Origin: Cucumis sativus
Lineage: Eukaryota > Streptophyta > Magnoliopsida > Cucurbitales > Cucurbitaceae
Direction of reading: 5' to 3'
NCBI RefSeq assembly: GCF_000004075.3
Contig: NC_026660.2
Coordinates: 11,904,001 to 11,968,000 of the forward strand
DNA length: 64,000 nucleotides
Part shown: in pieces, positions 24,445-36,155 of the stretch
Layout of the letters: each line of letters starts with the position of its first letter
Position numbering within the stretch: position 1 is the first letter of the stretch
The notes under the pieces: generated by a model
The model's database searches: none
Seen by the model: only the letters and a program-made list of their open reading frames with translations
Told to the model about the DNA's origin: nothing
Made by a program: the position numbers and the translations under genes

Positions 24445-27400
24445 ATAACTTTCATCACTATTATTAATTATTATTATCAAAAAGTAACAAAAAGTATATA
24501 TAACATATCGATATAAACATCAATACAAATGCTTACAATTTTTTTAAATTTTACATCTATTCTCCTCCATTTCCTTCGGTTATTCTTGTCGTCATTTATT
24601 CATTTTTGTATAACATGAGAGTAAAAAATCAAACTTCTAAACATTGTAATTGATAATACATGTTTTGTGTGAATAAAGATATCTTATACATGAAGTTCTC
24701 TTTTTAAAAAATAAAAAATAAACAAAGATTTAAAATGATTGTTTATATTTGAATCATGTCTTCAACATGCAACTTAGAAATTAAAAAAAAAGTTTAGAGG
24801 GAAAAATAGTCAATGGCTGCATGTGAAGATGTAGAGAGTCTACAAAGCTAACTCTACCGTTTCCAAAGAAACCATAAATATATTATAATTACGACTTCCA
24901 ATTCCAATAATACAAAAGAAAAATGATCCTTAAGTCAATATATGTTTGAGTATCTTTAAAATTCAACAAAACAAATAAAAACCACACAAACAATTTATTA
25001 TCAATCAGTCTCTAAATTCCTTATAAATTACGTACTAAAATTTAAGAAATCATTACAAATTTTAACAAATTTGTTTCTTGGCTTTTAATTCTAAATTTAA
25101 GAAAATTAAAAAATAAAAAGAAGAAGGATTTAGAATGCAAAATTCTTGAATTAAAAAGGTAGTGAACAAGCGGTGTTTGTTTACTTTTAAATTTCAATTA
25201 AACTTTAGAAGTCTCCGTCGCCTTTCAGCCACCGACTATTTTTCAGACTATTTTTTTTATTTTATTTTACTACACGTTATTTATTTATTTATTTATTCAG
25301 CTCAAATTTTTAATTTTTTTTTTTTTTTAGCATTATATACTTTTGTGTTCACTGTTTCTAAAAGTCGATTTCTTGTACAATGTAAGTGAGGATAAAATGA
25401 TTTCTTCCATCTCACTTTTCAAAATTGGCATACATTACTATCCATGGTTAGAAATAATTTACCTAAACTCTATTATATTTGGTAACAAACAAAGATTGAT
25501 ATCTAAATATTACTGTCCTACATTTTGGTTCAAAGTATATGTGTCTATTTATATATTCCCCCCCATTAAATGTATGGCTATCGGTTATTATTAGTATGTC
25601 TCCTTTATAACATAAATGGAAAAATGAAAAGAATTCAATTTAATTACCAGCCAAAAAAAAGTCTTTTAATGGCAAAAATAATAATTTTACTTTTCTAAAC
25701 CAAAACAAGACAATTGAGAATTTGTGTCTAAATTCATGAACTAATGAAATAGTGTTGTTTTGTTTTGTTTTTGTTTTTGTTTTAAATTAGAAACTTTTCT
25801 TTTGAAAATTTAAAGAATGTGAATATGTATTTTTATAGAGTACTATATTGGTATCGTTTAGTTCATGATCTCTATTGTTTCTATATATGTTTAGATGAGT
25901 AATGGGATCAATTTGGGCTTTTGTTTCATGCAAAAGTGTAAAAGCTGCCAACTTAGGTCTCCTGCCCTTTTGTGTTTAAGAAAATATATGAAAATTGTAA
26001 ATAAAATACTTCAACAAATAAAGTGAGAGTATATTCGAAAGTAACAAAATGAATGAATTTTTTTATAAAATATAGCATAATTGTTTTATAGCATTTCGCT
26101 TGGGATTAAAAGTATGATTACTTAAAGTTAAAAAGGCTTAATCTCTTTTGTATGATTGATTATTAATAAGTTTGTTAAAATTGCTTTCTTAATCATACCT
26201 TTATTCTCAAATATTTTAAAATTTGTTTCAGCTTTTAAAATGAATTCTTTAACAACAACAATAGAATCCCTTACCCACACATATATGCCCTCCTCCTCCT
26301 TAGCAAACTAAAAACAAACATAGCCCAAAAGCTTGATTGGTTCTTAAATTTAACAACAATTTGGATAAAAATCAAATACAATTCTCCATAAATCTACCAT
26401 TCTCAACTCTCAATTTTAATTCTTTCACTTAAATCACTCATATTCAATTTTAATCTCGTACAAGTTTTACAAAGCGTTAACAATTTTAATCGTTTAATGA
26501 TAAGTTATCCTCCAAGTATCGTTAAAAAATAAAAATAAAAAATCTCCTAAAACTACTCATCCAATGAGTCACTTTCCAAGTGGAATTATGGTGGAAAAAT
26601 TTCTCTTCTAAATTCGACTATCCATGGTAAAGAAAAAAAGTGTTATTTGTCTAGTGGAACCGGTCAAAAAATTACGCTATTATTAAATATGAATGGTCCA
26701 ACTTTTAGATTATTGATTGAACTAAAAACTTGTATACTAAATGGAGATGAATTTAATATTATATCTAACACTATTTTCATTCGTGGATTCAAAATATGAA
26801 GAAACGTAATATATATATATATATATATTGCATAGTATGAATACAAGACTTTTTAAATTACTTGTTTTGATATCATCTTAGATTATTAATTAATGGAAAA
26901 GCTTAAGTTAGTTGATGAAAGCAAATTTAATATTATATCTTAAAAAAAGCTTTTTTCAAAAATGAAAAATAATAATAAGGAAAGTCCAAAAGTTAGAAAA
27001 TAATAATAATAAAGTATTGGCATCCAAGTAAGCAGAGAGAGGTTGAATGAATTGTTATCCTTCTTTGTTGAGTTGTGTTCATTTTTGTTACACGTGGGCT
27101 GCTAGTCTCCACCATAAATTCCAAAGTGAGTTTTGTTTTCAATTGTACTGAGACGATCCATTTTTCTTCTACTCTAAAATACAATTCATGAATTGTTAAT
27201 AGTGCAATCTTTGTCCATCCTCAACTATGAAGGGTAGAAAGTGATAGAAAGCTTGAAAATGCTTTGGTTAGGGCAGGCCCAAACCAAGAAAGGTGTGGTC
27301 CAGAGGAAGCCCAATGAGAAGTGGGGTTAGTTAGGTGAAGAATATGGAGGAGAACACCTGCCTAACAAAATTCTTTCAAACAAACCTTCTTTTCTCTCTT

Positions 27401-27688
27401 TTTACTCCACGTTACTCTCTCACACACTAAAACTCTTCTTTAATGTCAATCCAAAGAAGATGTGCACATTTTTATGAATGGAAGAAGAAGAAAAATCAGG
27501 ATCCACATCGAGGATGAAGGGTAAGTTGTGTATTTTGAGAAAAAAAGTTCACCTACGATTTAAATGCACTTATGAATGAAAAGTTATTGTTTGTTAACTA
27601 CGAAAATAACCTCAACTAAACAGTTCCCCAAAACATAAACTAAAATTGAACTTCTCTACCAATCACCAAAAACCGCCGTGTTCTCCAC
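24445..27688. other. Intergenic region
   Basis: About 3.2 kb without a supportable gene. There is an (AT)n run at 26809-26828. Frames such as 25162-25389 are phenylalanine/tyrosine-rich translations of T-rich DNA. The part from 27200 on probably contains the upstream regulatory region of the first glycosyltransferase gene; it has one aggccca site II-like word near 27271. Confidence 0.5.
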
Positions 27689-27689
27689 T

Positions 27690-27696
27690 TATAAAA
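27690..27696 (+). promoter_or_regulatory. Candidate TATA box of the first UGT gene
   Basis: tataaaa lies 93 bp upstream of the chosen ATG at 27789. Its use implies that the in-frame ATG at 27678 is not in the transcript, which supports 27789 as the start. Confidence 0.45.
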
Positions 27697-27788
27697 TCCT
27701 GTTCGTCTCCCTCACAACTTCTCCTACTCCACATTTTGATTCCCTCCAAGATATTGCCGCCTTACCTCACTCTTCCCATAACCCCAAC

Positions 27789-29217
27789 ATGGATCCCATC
27801 AGTAAACGGATTCATCTGGCGGCCTTGCCGTACCCCGGCAGAGGTCACATCAACGCTCTCATCAACTTCTGCAAGATCCTCTCTCTCAAAAGTCCCAACA
27901 TTTCCATCTCCTTCATCGTCACCGACGAGTGGCTCACCTTCCTCGCCGCTGATCCCAAACCCCCAAACATCCATTTCGTCACTTTCCCCAATGTTATCCC
28001 CTCTGAGCTCCACCGCGCCAACGACTTCCCGGGTTTCGTCCGATCCATCCAAACCCATATGGAAGCTCCCGTTGAGACTCTACTCCGCCGCCTTCACCCG
28101 CCGCCAACTGCCATAATCGCCGATACCTTCGTCTATTGGGCTGTCCAGTTGGGGAAACGCCTCGACGTTCCAGTCGCTTCACTCTGGCCTATGTCCGCTA
28201 CGGTTTTCTCCATTCTTTACCATTTCGATCTTCTCAAGGAAAATGGGCATTTCCCGGCTGATCTCTCAGGTAGCTGTAAAATGAAATTCACTTCATGGAA
28301 ATTTCTTTTTTGGAATCGGATTTTAACTTCTTTCTTACTTACTCTGTTCTGAAGAGCGGGGAGAAGAGATTGTGGATTACTTCCCTGGAGTTTCGAAGAT
28401 TCGTCTTGCAGATTTGCCGTCTTTCTTCTCCGGCAATGGTCTTCAAACCCTCGGGTTCTCTGTGAAATCAGCTCGTTCCGTTGATAAAGCCCAATTTCTC
28501 ATATCCACCTCTGTTTACGAGCTTGAATCCTCTGTTATTGATAGCTTAAAAGCAAATTTTCCCTTCCCGGTCTACACCATCGGACCCAGTACTCCATATT
28601 TCGAGCTAGAAAGCTCTGCCTCAAATGACTATCTCCAGTGGCTGGACTCCCAAGCAGAGGGCTCTGTTTTGTACATTTCACAGGGGAGTTTTCTGTCAGT
28701 CTCAAATACCCAAATGGACGAGATCGTCGCCGGTGTAAAAGCCAGCGGCGTTCGTTTCTTGTGGGTGGCGCGTGGAGATGACGATCGGTGGAAGGATGTG
28801 GACAGAGAAACTGGGATGGTGGTTGGATGGTGCGATCAATTGAGGGTTCTGTGCCATGGCGCCGTCGGGGGGTTTTGGACTCACGGCGGTTGGAATTCGA
28901 CTGTGGAAGGGGTTTTCGCCGGCGTTCCGATGCTGGTGTGGCCGATATTTTGGGATCAGTTTCCGAACAGTAAGAAGATTGCGGAGGATTGGCAAGTTGG
29001 GGTCCGATTTAAAGGAGTTGGGGGTAAGGATTTGGTGAGGAGAGAGGAAATTGCAGAGTTTGTGAAGAGATTTATGAACTCAGAGAGCGTTGAAGGGAAG
29101 GAGATGAGGAAGAGAGTATCGGAATTTCAAGAGATTTGCCGGGGAGCGGTAGCAAAAGGTGGTTCTTCTGATTCCAATATCGATGCATTTCTCAAACATA
29201 TTTCCGGAGATTTGTGA
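27789..29217 (+). CDS. UGT87A-type UDP-glycosyltransferase (copy A)
   Basis: Exon 1 is 27789-28269 and exon 2 is 28355-29217; codon GAG is split after its first base (phase 1), giving ...ADLSERGEEIVDYFPG and 447 residues. This is a family 1 glycosyltransferase: the N-terminal PYPGRGHINALINF carries the catalytic His (residue 20) and the PSPG box spans residues 319-362, opening WCDQLRVL and ending in DQ, the Gln usually linked to UDP-glucose preference. The WCDQL opening and overall sequence match the UGT87A subfamily, whose Arabidopsis member UGT87A2 affects flowering and stress responses; the acceptor is unknown. Residue 338 is Gly, so the motif reads HGGWNS instead of the near-universal HCGWNS. 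A 447-residue product is slightly short but complete for the family. The paired copy B lies 2.0 kb downstream in opposite orientation. Confidence 0.93.
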
Positions 29218-29267
29218 AAGAAATGAGATATTTAGCTGTATTGAAACACACATCATTTGGTTCTTGT

Positions 29268-29273
29268 AATAAA
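29268..29273 (+). terminator. Candidate polyadenylation signal of UGT copy A
   Basis: aataaa lies 51 bp after the stop codon in a T/A-rich context, a usual distance for a plant near-upstream element. Sequence-only call. Confidence 0.4.
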
Positions 29274-31240
29274 AATGGGGTGTTATTTCTATGCTCTTAA
29301 ATCTAAAACTTAGAAGCATATGAATATTTGAATATCCATATATTGAATCTAACTACATGACTTGGACAACAGATCTCATACCTCTCTCACCATCACACTC
29401 AATGAGGTTTTAGTTAATTAGTGCACATCATGTACTCCATCTCAGGCCAACATGTCATTGAGACGAAATACAAAATAGCCTATTAACCTCAATCTCAATA
29501 CCAATCTCAAATTGCATCTCCCTCCAGATTCATGCAACCTAATGAGAGATTAAAATTGTTTTAATGTGAACCGAAAAAAAAGTACGTAATATCCCATCAC
29601 AATCGCAACAAACCCCACACCCAAAAACATATTGCTTTTAAGGCATCAAATAATCTCAATATTTCACATAAACAACCAACCCATAAAGTTTCTGGAGAAT
29701 TCAAACTTTTACCAAACCCAAAAGTAAGGGAATGTCCAAAAATATATGATAGCATGCCTCTAACTTTGTCAACACATCAAATTATTCATTATATTTTATT
29801 TAATAATTTCAATATAAATTTATTACTTTCCAATTTTATCATTTTAAAAACATATTAAGTATGGATATTTTTACCATTTTACTAAGGTTAATGATGGCAG
29901 TTAGCTTCCATTAGGTTTTAGAAAACAGTTTCTTGGAATTTGAATCTATAATGATAATTTTCTTGTACGTTGTTAACGAAAATTCATCACCAACATTTTG
30001 CAATTTTTTATCTACAGTTGCTGTTTGAGCATTTAGATAATTTAAATAAGATTGATGAAGTTACTTGTTGAGTGTTTAAATTGTAAGTAGGGAAATAGTT
30101 CTTGTACTCTTGTGATCTTTGATCCCAAGGTAACGTTTATTTTCTAACTCTCCTTTGAGTTATATTGAATTGATTTGTAAGGTTTTTCAATTTTCTTTTT
30201 TTAAATTTTTATATAAGAACTAAAATGAATTAATTTTTAAAGTGTTTAGATTTGAAAAAAAAAATCCTTTTAAAAGAATTTGAGGTATTTGGTAACTTTT
30301 TAAAATGAATTTTGAAAAAATGAGATTGAAAATTAATTCTCAAAAACAAATTTTGAGAAAATATATTTTAAAACAAAATTAGGTAAATAAATATTTATAA
30401 AATGATATAACAAAACGTATAAGTATTTAAATATTAAACTCGTTTCAAAGAAAGTGTTTAAAAGTGAATGTATTGGTGAAAAACATTTTTTTCCATAAAT
30501 AATTCAAAGAGATTTGAAAAAGAAAAATGAAGAAAAAGATTGAAGCTCATGAAAGTAAAACAAATATTTGAGTTTTAGAACAACGACAATATGGTGTTTT
30601 CATAATGGATCAAAATAAATAAATTTCAACCGTTTCTCATTAACTGATCGATCTCGATTGAAAAGAACAAAGAAAAACTTTTTAAAACGGTGAAAGCTCA
30701 ATTTTCCTAAATATAACTTAAATCTATTAATTTATAAATGTGGATTAATATTTAGTTTGAAATTTATATATACATTGATTATATTGTCTATTTTGTGAAT
30801 AAGTTGTTTTGAACATGTGCAATAATTGAATGCAGAGGATGATTAGATAAAACCTCAATAAATGGTGTAAGCAATTTAAAGTTTAATTAACACGTAAGGA
30901 CTAAGGAGAGTAGGGATCCTCCAAAGTACAAAGTTAGAAGATTTTGAGTTTCTTCCTCCCGAAATCATGGGTTGATAGAATTATACGTTAAATTTATGAA
31001 TGTTTAATTTTGTTAGTAATGGAAAAACATTTTGCATTCAAGTAAAATAACAATAGGTAATTTTGAATTGACCAATATAGTAGGCAGGTGATACAAACTC
31101 AAATCATTATAATAAATAATGTTAATAATTTACTGACGTAGGCTTTCATCCATGCATGTGTTAATTGAAAATATATAGAAGAAAAGAAGAGTTGAGATTA
31201 CAAAGTGAGCATAAAAGGTACAAAGCCGATGAACAACTAT
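29274..31240. other. Spacer between the convergent UGT genes
   Basis: About 2 kb of AT-rich DNA with no coding frame and no recognisable element. It receives the 3' ends of both glycosyltransferase genes. Confidence 0.55.
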
Positions 31241-32687
31241 CTAAACGGTGGTAATACGTCCAATAAATGCATCCATATTGGAACTGGAGGACCCACCTTC
31301 CTCCACCGCTCCCCGGCAAATATCTTGCAATTCTGACGCCCTCTTCCTCATCTTCCTCCCTTCAACACTCTCCGTCTTCATAAATCTCTTCACAAAGTTT
31401 GCAATTTCCTCTCTCCTCACCAAATCCTTGCCCCCAACTGCTTCCACTCGCACCCCAACTTTCCACTCCTCCACAATCTTCTTACGGTTCGGAACTTGAT
31501 CGCAAAATATTGGCCAAGTCAGCATCGGAACGCCCGCAAAAACCCCTTCCATCGTCGAATTCCAACCGCAGTGAGTCCAAAACCCTCCAACGGCGCTATG
31601 GCACAGAACCTTCAACTGGTCGCACCATCGAACCACCACCCCCATTTCTCTATCCACGTCCTTCAACCGGCCGTCATTCCCACGCGCCACCCACAAGAAC
31701 CGGACACCGCTGGCTTTCACCCCGGCGACGATCTCCTCCATTTGAGAGCTTGAAACTGAAAGAAAACTCCCCTGTGAAATGTACAAAACAGAGCACTCTG
31801 TTTGGGAGTCCAGCCACTGGAAATACTCATCAGTGCAGCTGTTTGTGGTCTCGAAATAAGGTGTACAGGGCCCGATTGTGTAAACCGGAAAGGGAAATTT
31901 CAGTTTGAAAGCGTCGATTACAGAGGGTTCAAGCTCGTAAACAGAGGTGGAGATCAGAAATTGAGCTTTATCAATAGAACGTGCAGCTTTGACCGTTAAG
32001 TCGACGACTTCGTGGCCATCGCCGGAGAAGAAAGTAGGCAAATCTGCAAGACGAGTGTCGGAAACTCCAGGGATGTAATCGACAATCTCTTCGCCACGCT
32101 CTTTAAGACAAAAGACACAACATCATTTTTCCGTCAAGTATTCTGCCAACAATTTTTTAAAAAAAAATCGAAACAATGGGAAATATTCAAGTACCTGAGA
32201 GATCAGCCGGGAAATGCCCGTTTTCTTGAAGAAGGTTGAAATGATAATACATGGAGAGAACTGTAACGGACATTGGCCAGAAGGAAGCTACCGGAATGTT
32301 GAGGCGATTGGCCAACGGAACAGCCCACGAGACGAAGGAATCGGCGACAATGATGGAGGGGGGCGGGTTGAGGTGGGTGAGCAGAGTATGGATAGGAGAT
32401 TCCATGATGGTGTTAACTGAACGGAAGAAACCGGGGAAGTCGTTGGCGCGGCCGTGCTCGGAGGGGATGATGTTGGGGAAAGTGGAGAAATGGAGATTTG
32501 GGGGTTTGGGATCAGCGGCGAGGAGGGAGAGCCACTCGTCGGAGACGATGAAGGAGATGAGAATGTTGGGGTTTTTGCGAGAGAGGAGCTTGCAGAAGTT
32601 GATGAGAGCGTTGATGTGGCCCCTGCCGGGGTAGGGAAGTGCGGCGAGGTGGGTGAGTTGAGAAGGTTTGGGAATGGTGGAATCCAT
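31241..32687 (-). CDS. UGT87A-type UDP-glycosyltransferase (copy B)
   Basis: Exon 1 is 32687-32195 and exon 2 is 32100-31241, with a 94-bp intron at exactly the same place and phase as copy A (ADLS|E, phase 1); the product is 450 residues. Catalytic His is residue 24 in PYPGRGHINALINF. The PSPG box covers residues 323-366, opens with WCDQLKVL, contains the canonical HCGWNS and ends CDQ. Proteins A and B are close relatives, with long shared blocks (VDKAQFLISTSVYELE versus IDKAQFLISTSVYELE; YISQGSFLSVS), so they come from a duplication placed in inverted, tail-to-tail order. The substrate is not predictable from sequence. Long frames on the opposite strand here are shadows of this GC-richer coding DNA. 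Confidence 0.94.
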
Positions 32688-35343
32688 TGCTAAGGGAATG
32701 GAGGAATGATGATTGGGATTAGGATAGAGGTTTCTTACAATTGAAATTTATTGTAGAAAGGAGAGGGGGAAAGTAAGTCTTAAATTATAATTATTTTTTA
32801 AAAATATTTCTTTTTAATGATAGAAAAATGCTTTTAATTAATACTAAAACATAATTACATGGATAAGACATAATTTTTCATAAACCAAAGTTGCTTTTCA
32901 CTTAGCTATGTCCATAAATAAAGGTAAATGAGCTCCTTACGAAAATAGATACCACATCAAATAAAATGTATTTCAGGTTTAGGTGAACCACTTGTATTTT
33001 TATATATTGGTTAGGAGCATTTGAGAAATTATTTCAATTTTTATGTCATGCTATTATAACAATTTAAATTTATTTTTGCTATTTTTTAAAAGTAAAAGTC
33101 ATAATTTACTTTTATTTCTTTGGTCCAATTTTCTCATCGTATATTTGAATTGAGTTAGAAATGAGAAAACTTGATTATTCAAACTCAATTAAATTATAAT
33201 TTACAGTTTATCGTGATAATAGATACAATTTATCTAGCCAAAATGTATTGTTGAACGAATACAAAAGATATAGAAAAGTGGTAAATAACAACTTATTTAA
33301 TTAAGTGGTTTAAAGTTTTATATATGCATGAGAATAAAAGATTTAGTCACATCGTGTAAAGTAAGGATTTAATGTGACCACTGTTTTGGAAGGGAATAAA
33401 ATTTCACCAATATTTTGGAAGAGAATAAAAAAGTCATTGTCTAACGTAAGGATTTAGTTTCAATTCAGAAAATTGATTGTTGTCACTTTACTCTTTTAAG
33501 AATGGTTACCCTTCTAAAGTGGTTTCAAAATGAAACTTGATGCCTAAGCAACTAATCAAAAGTTGTTACTTTTTGTGAAGCATCTCTTGATACATGTGTT
33601 AACGTACTAGACTGAAACAAAATATTGGTTCATACAAAAACATTTTCTTTTAACTACTATCAATTAAAATCATCACATTTATTTTATAAATTAAAACATG
33701 AGTACTTGTACTAAATCCTCATAACCCGTTTATTATTGTCGTTGTTCTTGATTTTTACAAGAAAATAATTATACTTGCAAGTTTATAATTTCAATTCAAG
33801 AGTAAAAGAGTATAAAAATTGTCACAAAAAAGAGATAAAAATAAAGGAGTTCTCGTAATCCTTATTTTTAAAGAGGATTTTCTTTTTTTTAATCTTTAGA
33901 AAAACCAAGAGGTTCATCTAAATTAATCAATTCACTTTAATCCATATCTATTTTGATCCGAATTACAAAGTTTTCGCATAAGATTATATGCATCAACTAG
34001 AAGAATAGCAATGGTAAAGTTGTCCTTTCGAAAAATAGCAAAACCATTTTTTTTTCTTTCAAAAATGGTAAAAGAAAAAAAATATAATAAATAAAAATTT
34101 AAAAAACCTAAAATACCCCTATACATAAAGTGTAAGCTACTTTCTTAGAGCTAAAATATAATAAATATACCTTAATAAATCTTGAATACATACGTGTCAA
34201 ATCAAAGTCAGAACTCTTTATCTTCATTTTTTCTCACTTGTTGCAACAATCTTAATGCTTCATTTTTCATTTTTGTTTTTCGTTTCTCATCTTCCATTTT
34301 AAATCTTCCTTCGTCTCCACTTTTCAATTTTATTTTTTTGATCTCATCTTCTTCGAGCGGGCAAACCTCAATCTCCACCCTCTTCCACTTGAATTTTAAA
34401 TTTCGTCTTCAACTTCATCATGCATTTGCAAGAAGAATAATATAAACATTTAAAGCACGCAAACACTATATTCATTTTCTATTTTCCATTCTTTAATTTT
34501 CAAGTCTACAACCTGTAAAGCCTGGGTGGAAGAACAAAAACTTTCGCTCAAAACAAAAAGATACAAAAGTTATCTTCCTTGTCTCTTTTAGAAATTTTAG
34601 CTGATTTTTGTTAATTTATATTATTTATTTAATAAAATGTATATGAAATTATGAGATTTTATCTAAAAACACAATATCTTAGCCTATTTTATTGAAAAAA
34701 ATCAATTTTAAAAAATAAATTAAGATCTGATACGAAAACTAATTTTAATTTCTAAATTATTGTGGGTTTAAAGATTCAATCATATTTTAAAATAAAAAAG
34801 TTGAGATTTAATTGTCAAATAATAATAACAAAAAAGTTGAGATTTTAATAGGAAAACTAATTTTAATTTTAAATTTTAAAATTTCAAATTTAAAAATAAA
34901 TTAAGATCTAATAAAAAAAATGAATAAAGCTGTTAAAGTTTTAACACAATAGTGAAATTAAAAAAAAAAAAGAATAAAGTTGTTGATATCTTTTAAATCC
35001 TGAGATGTTAGGAAGAGGTTATGATATGGTTCTCTACATTATTAACACGTTGAAGCTAATTACATGCTCGTAATTATATATCACAAATTAATTATAGTGA
35101 AAAAACTTTTGATAAACTCATAACAATTAATTACACATACAACACTTTTGATAAAAGCACAATATATTGAAATAATTACATTAATTACACTTTTAAACCA
35201 ATATTGATATAAATTTTAATTTAATTAATGTTATTAAGTCAAATTAATATATTTTGGTTTAAAAGTTATTATAAACACAAATAGTGTAATTGTTTTATAA
35301 TTTTAATTAATTTCCACCCTCATATGAATTAATGGTGTTGAAC

Positions 35344-35389
<46 letters not shown>

Positions 35390-36028
35390 GCTATATTTTT
35401 AGAATAAGTTTATTAGAATTTAATAAAAAATATTAAAAAACAAACAAAGAAGCGAGTTCTCACTTAAACAGAAAGAGTACAAAAAAAATTATAATTCAAA
35501 ATAATAATTTTGTTATTAATGTGATTCAACTAATTAATATTATTTGACTTTTCAGATATTAAGAAAAAAATTATGATATAGATTGCTAAATGCAGGACAA
35601 AATTAATTACAATGTAGAAACGAAATAAGTATAGTTGGGGAAGATGAGTATTTTGGTATTAAAACACGATGCACGTGCAAAAAATGCTATTTGCTAAAGT
35701 TTAAAAGAAAAGTGGTTTTACCATTTTTTAAAATGACTTCTAAAAACGTTGATATATCTTTTATTATTCCATTGCTTTAACTAAATTCCAACCCAAACTT
35801 TAGTTAAAAGCCAATTTCAAAAGTTTTTTTAAGCCTAAGACAAAGTTTTAAAAATACTGTGAGTGTCCAAATTTTTTATAATTCATGAGATCCTGATCAC
35901 AATATTTGGAACTTTTTTCTAAAATAACATCATTTTAGAAAGTAGTGTCAAAAATAAGATTAGAGCAAAACTATTGATAAAAATAGAATAGTTTTGGACA
36001 TCATCCCTTCTTTTTTCATTATTTATAT
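32688..36028. other. Intergenic region with a possible inverted-repeat element
   Basis: No gene is supported. Around 34015-34075 the sequence ttcgaaaaatagcaaaaccatttttt resembles the inverse of 35690-35752 (ggttttaccattttttaaaatg on the plus strand), suggesting ends of an old inverted-repeat element of about 1.7 kb; the match is only approximate. A 39-bp (AT)n run is listed separately. Confidence 0.4.
35348..35386. repeat. (AT)n microsatellite, 39 bp
   Basis: Uninterrupted TA dinucleotides, about 19.5 units. Runs of this length are usually length-polymorphic between accessions. Confidence 0.95.
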
Positions 36029-36155
36029 TAACGTAATTAGATTATTTTTAGGTGATATTATTCTGAGACTATTTCCTTAAATGTATTTCTCTTTGGTTAT
36101 ATATAGGTCTACTAAATTATCAATGAAATAGAGATTCATTCCATGGAAAACAACA
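36029..36155 (+). repeat. Left terminal repeat of the Copia-type element
   Basis: Shares atttttaggtgatattattctg and atttctctttggttatata with the right copy at 38973-39060 and ends in ...aacaaca directly before the primer-binding site. Confidence 0.7.

Noticed and set aside
31399-31908. 169-codon frame on the plus strand over UGT copy B
   Set aside because: It is antisense to a clear glycosyltransferase exon; proline/serine-rich translation is a by-product of GC-rich coding DNA. The same holds for 32251-32634 and 27646-28116.
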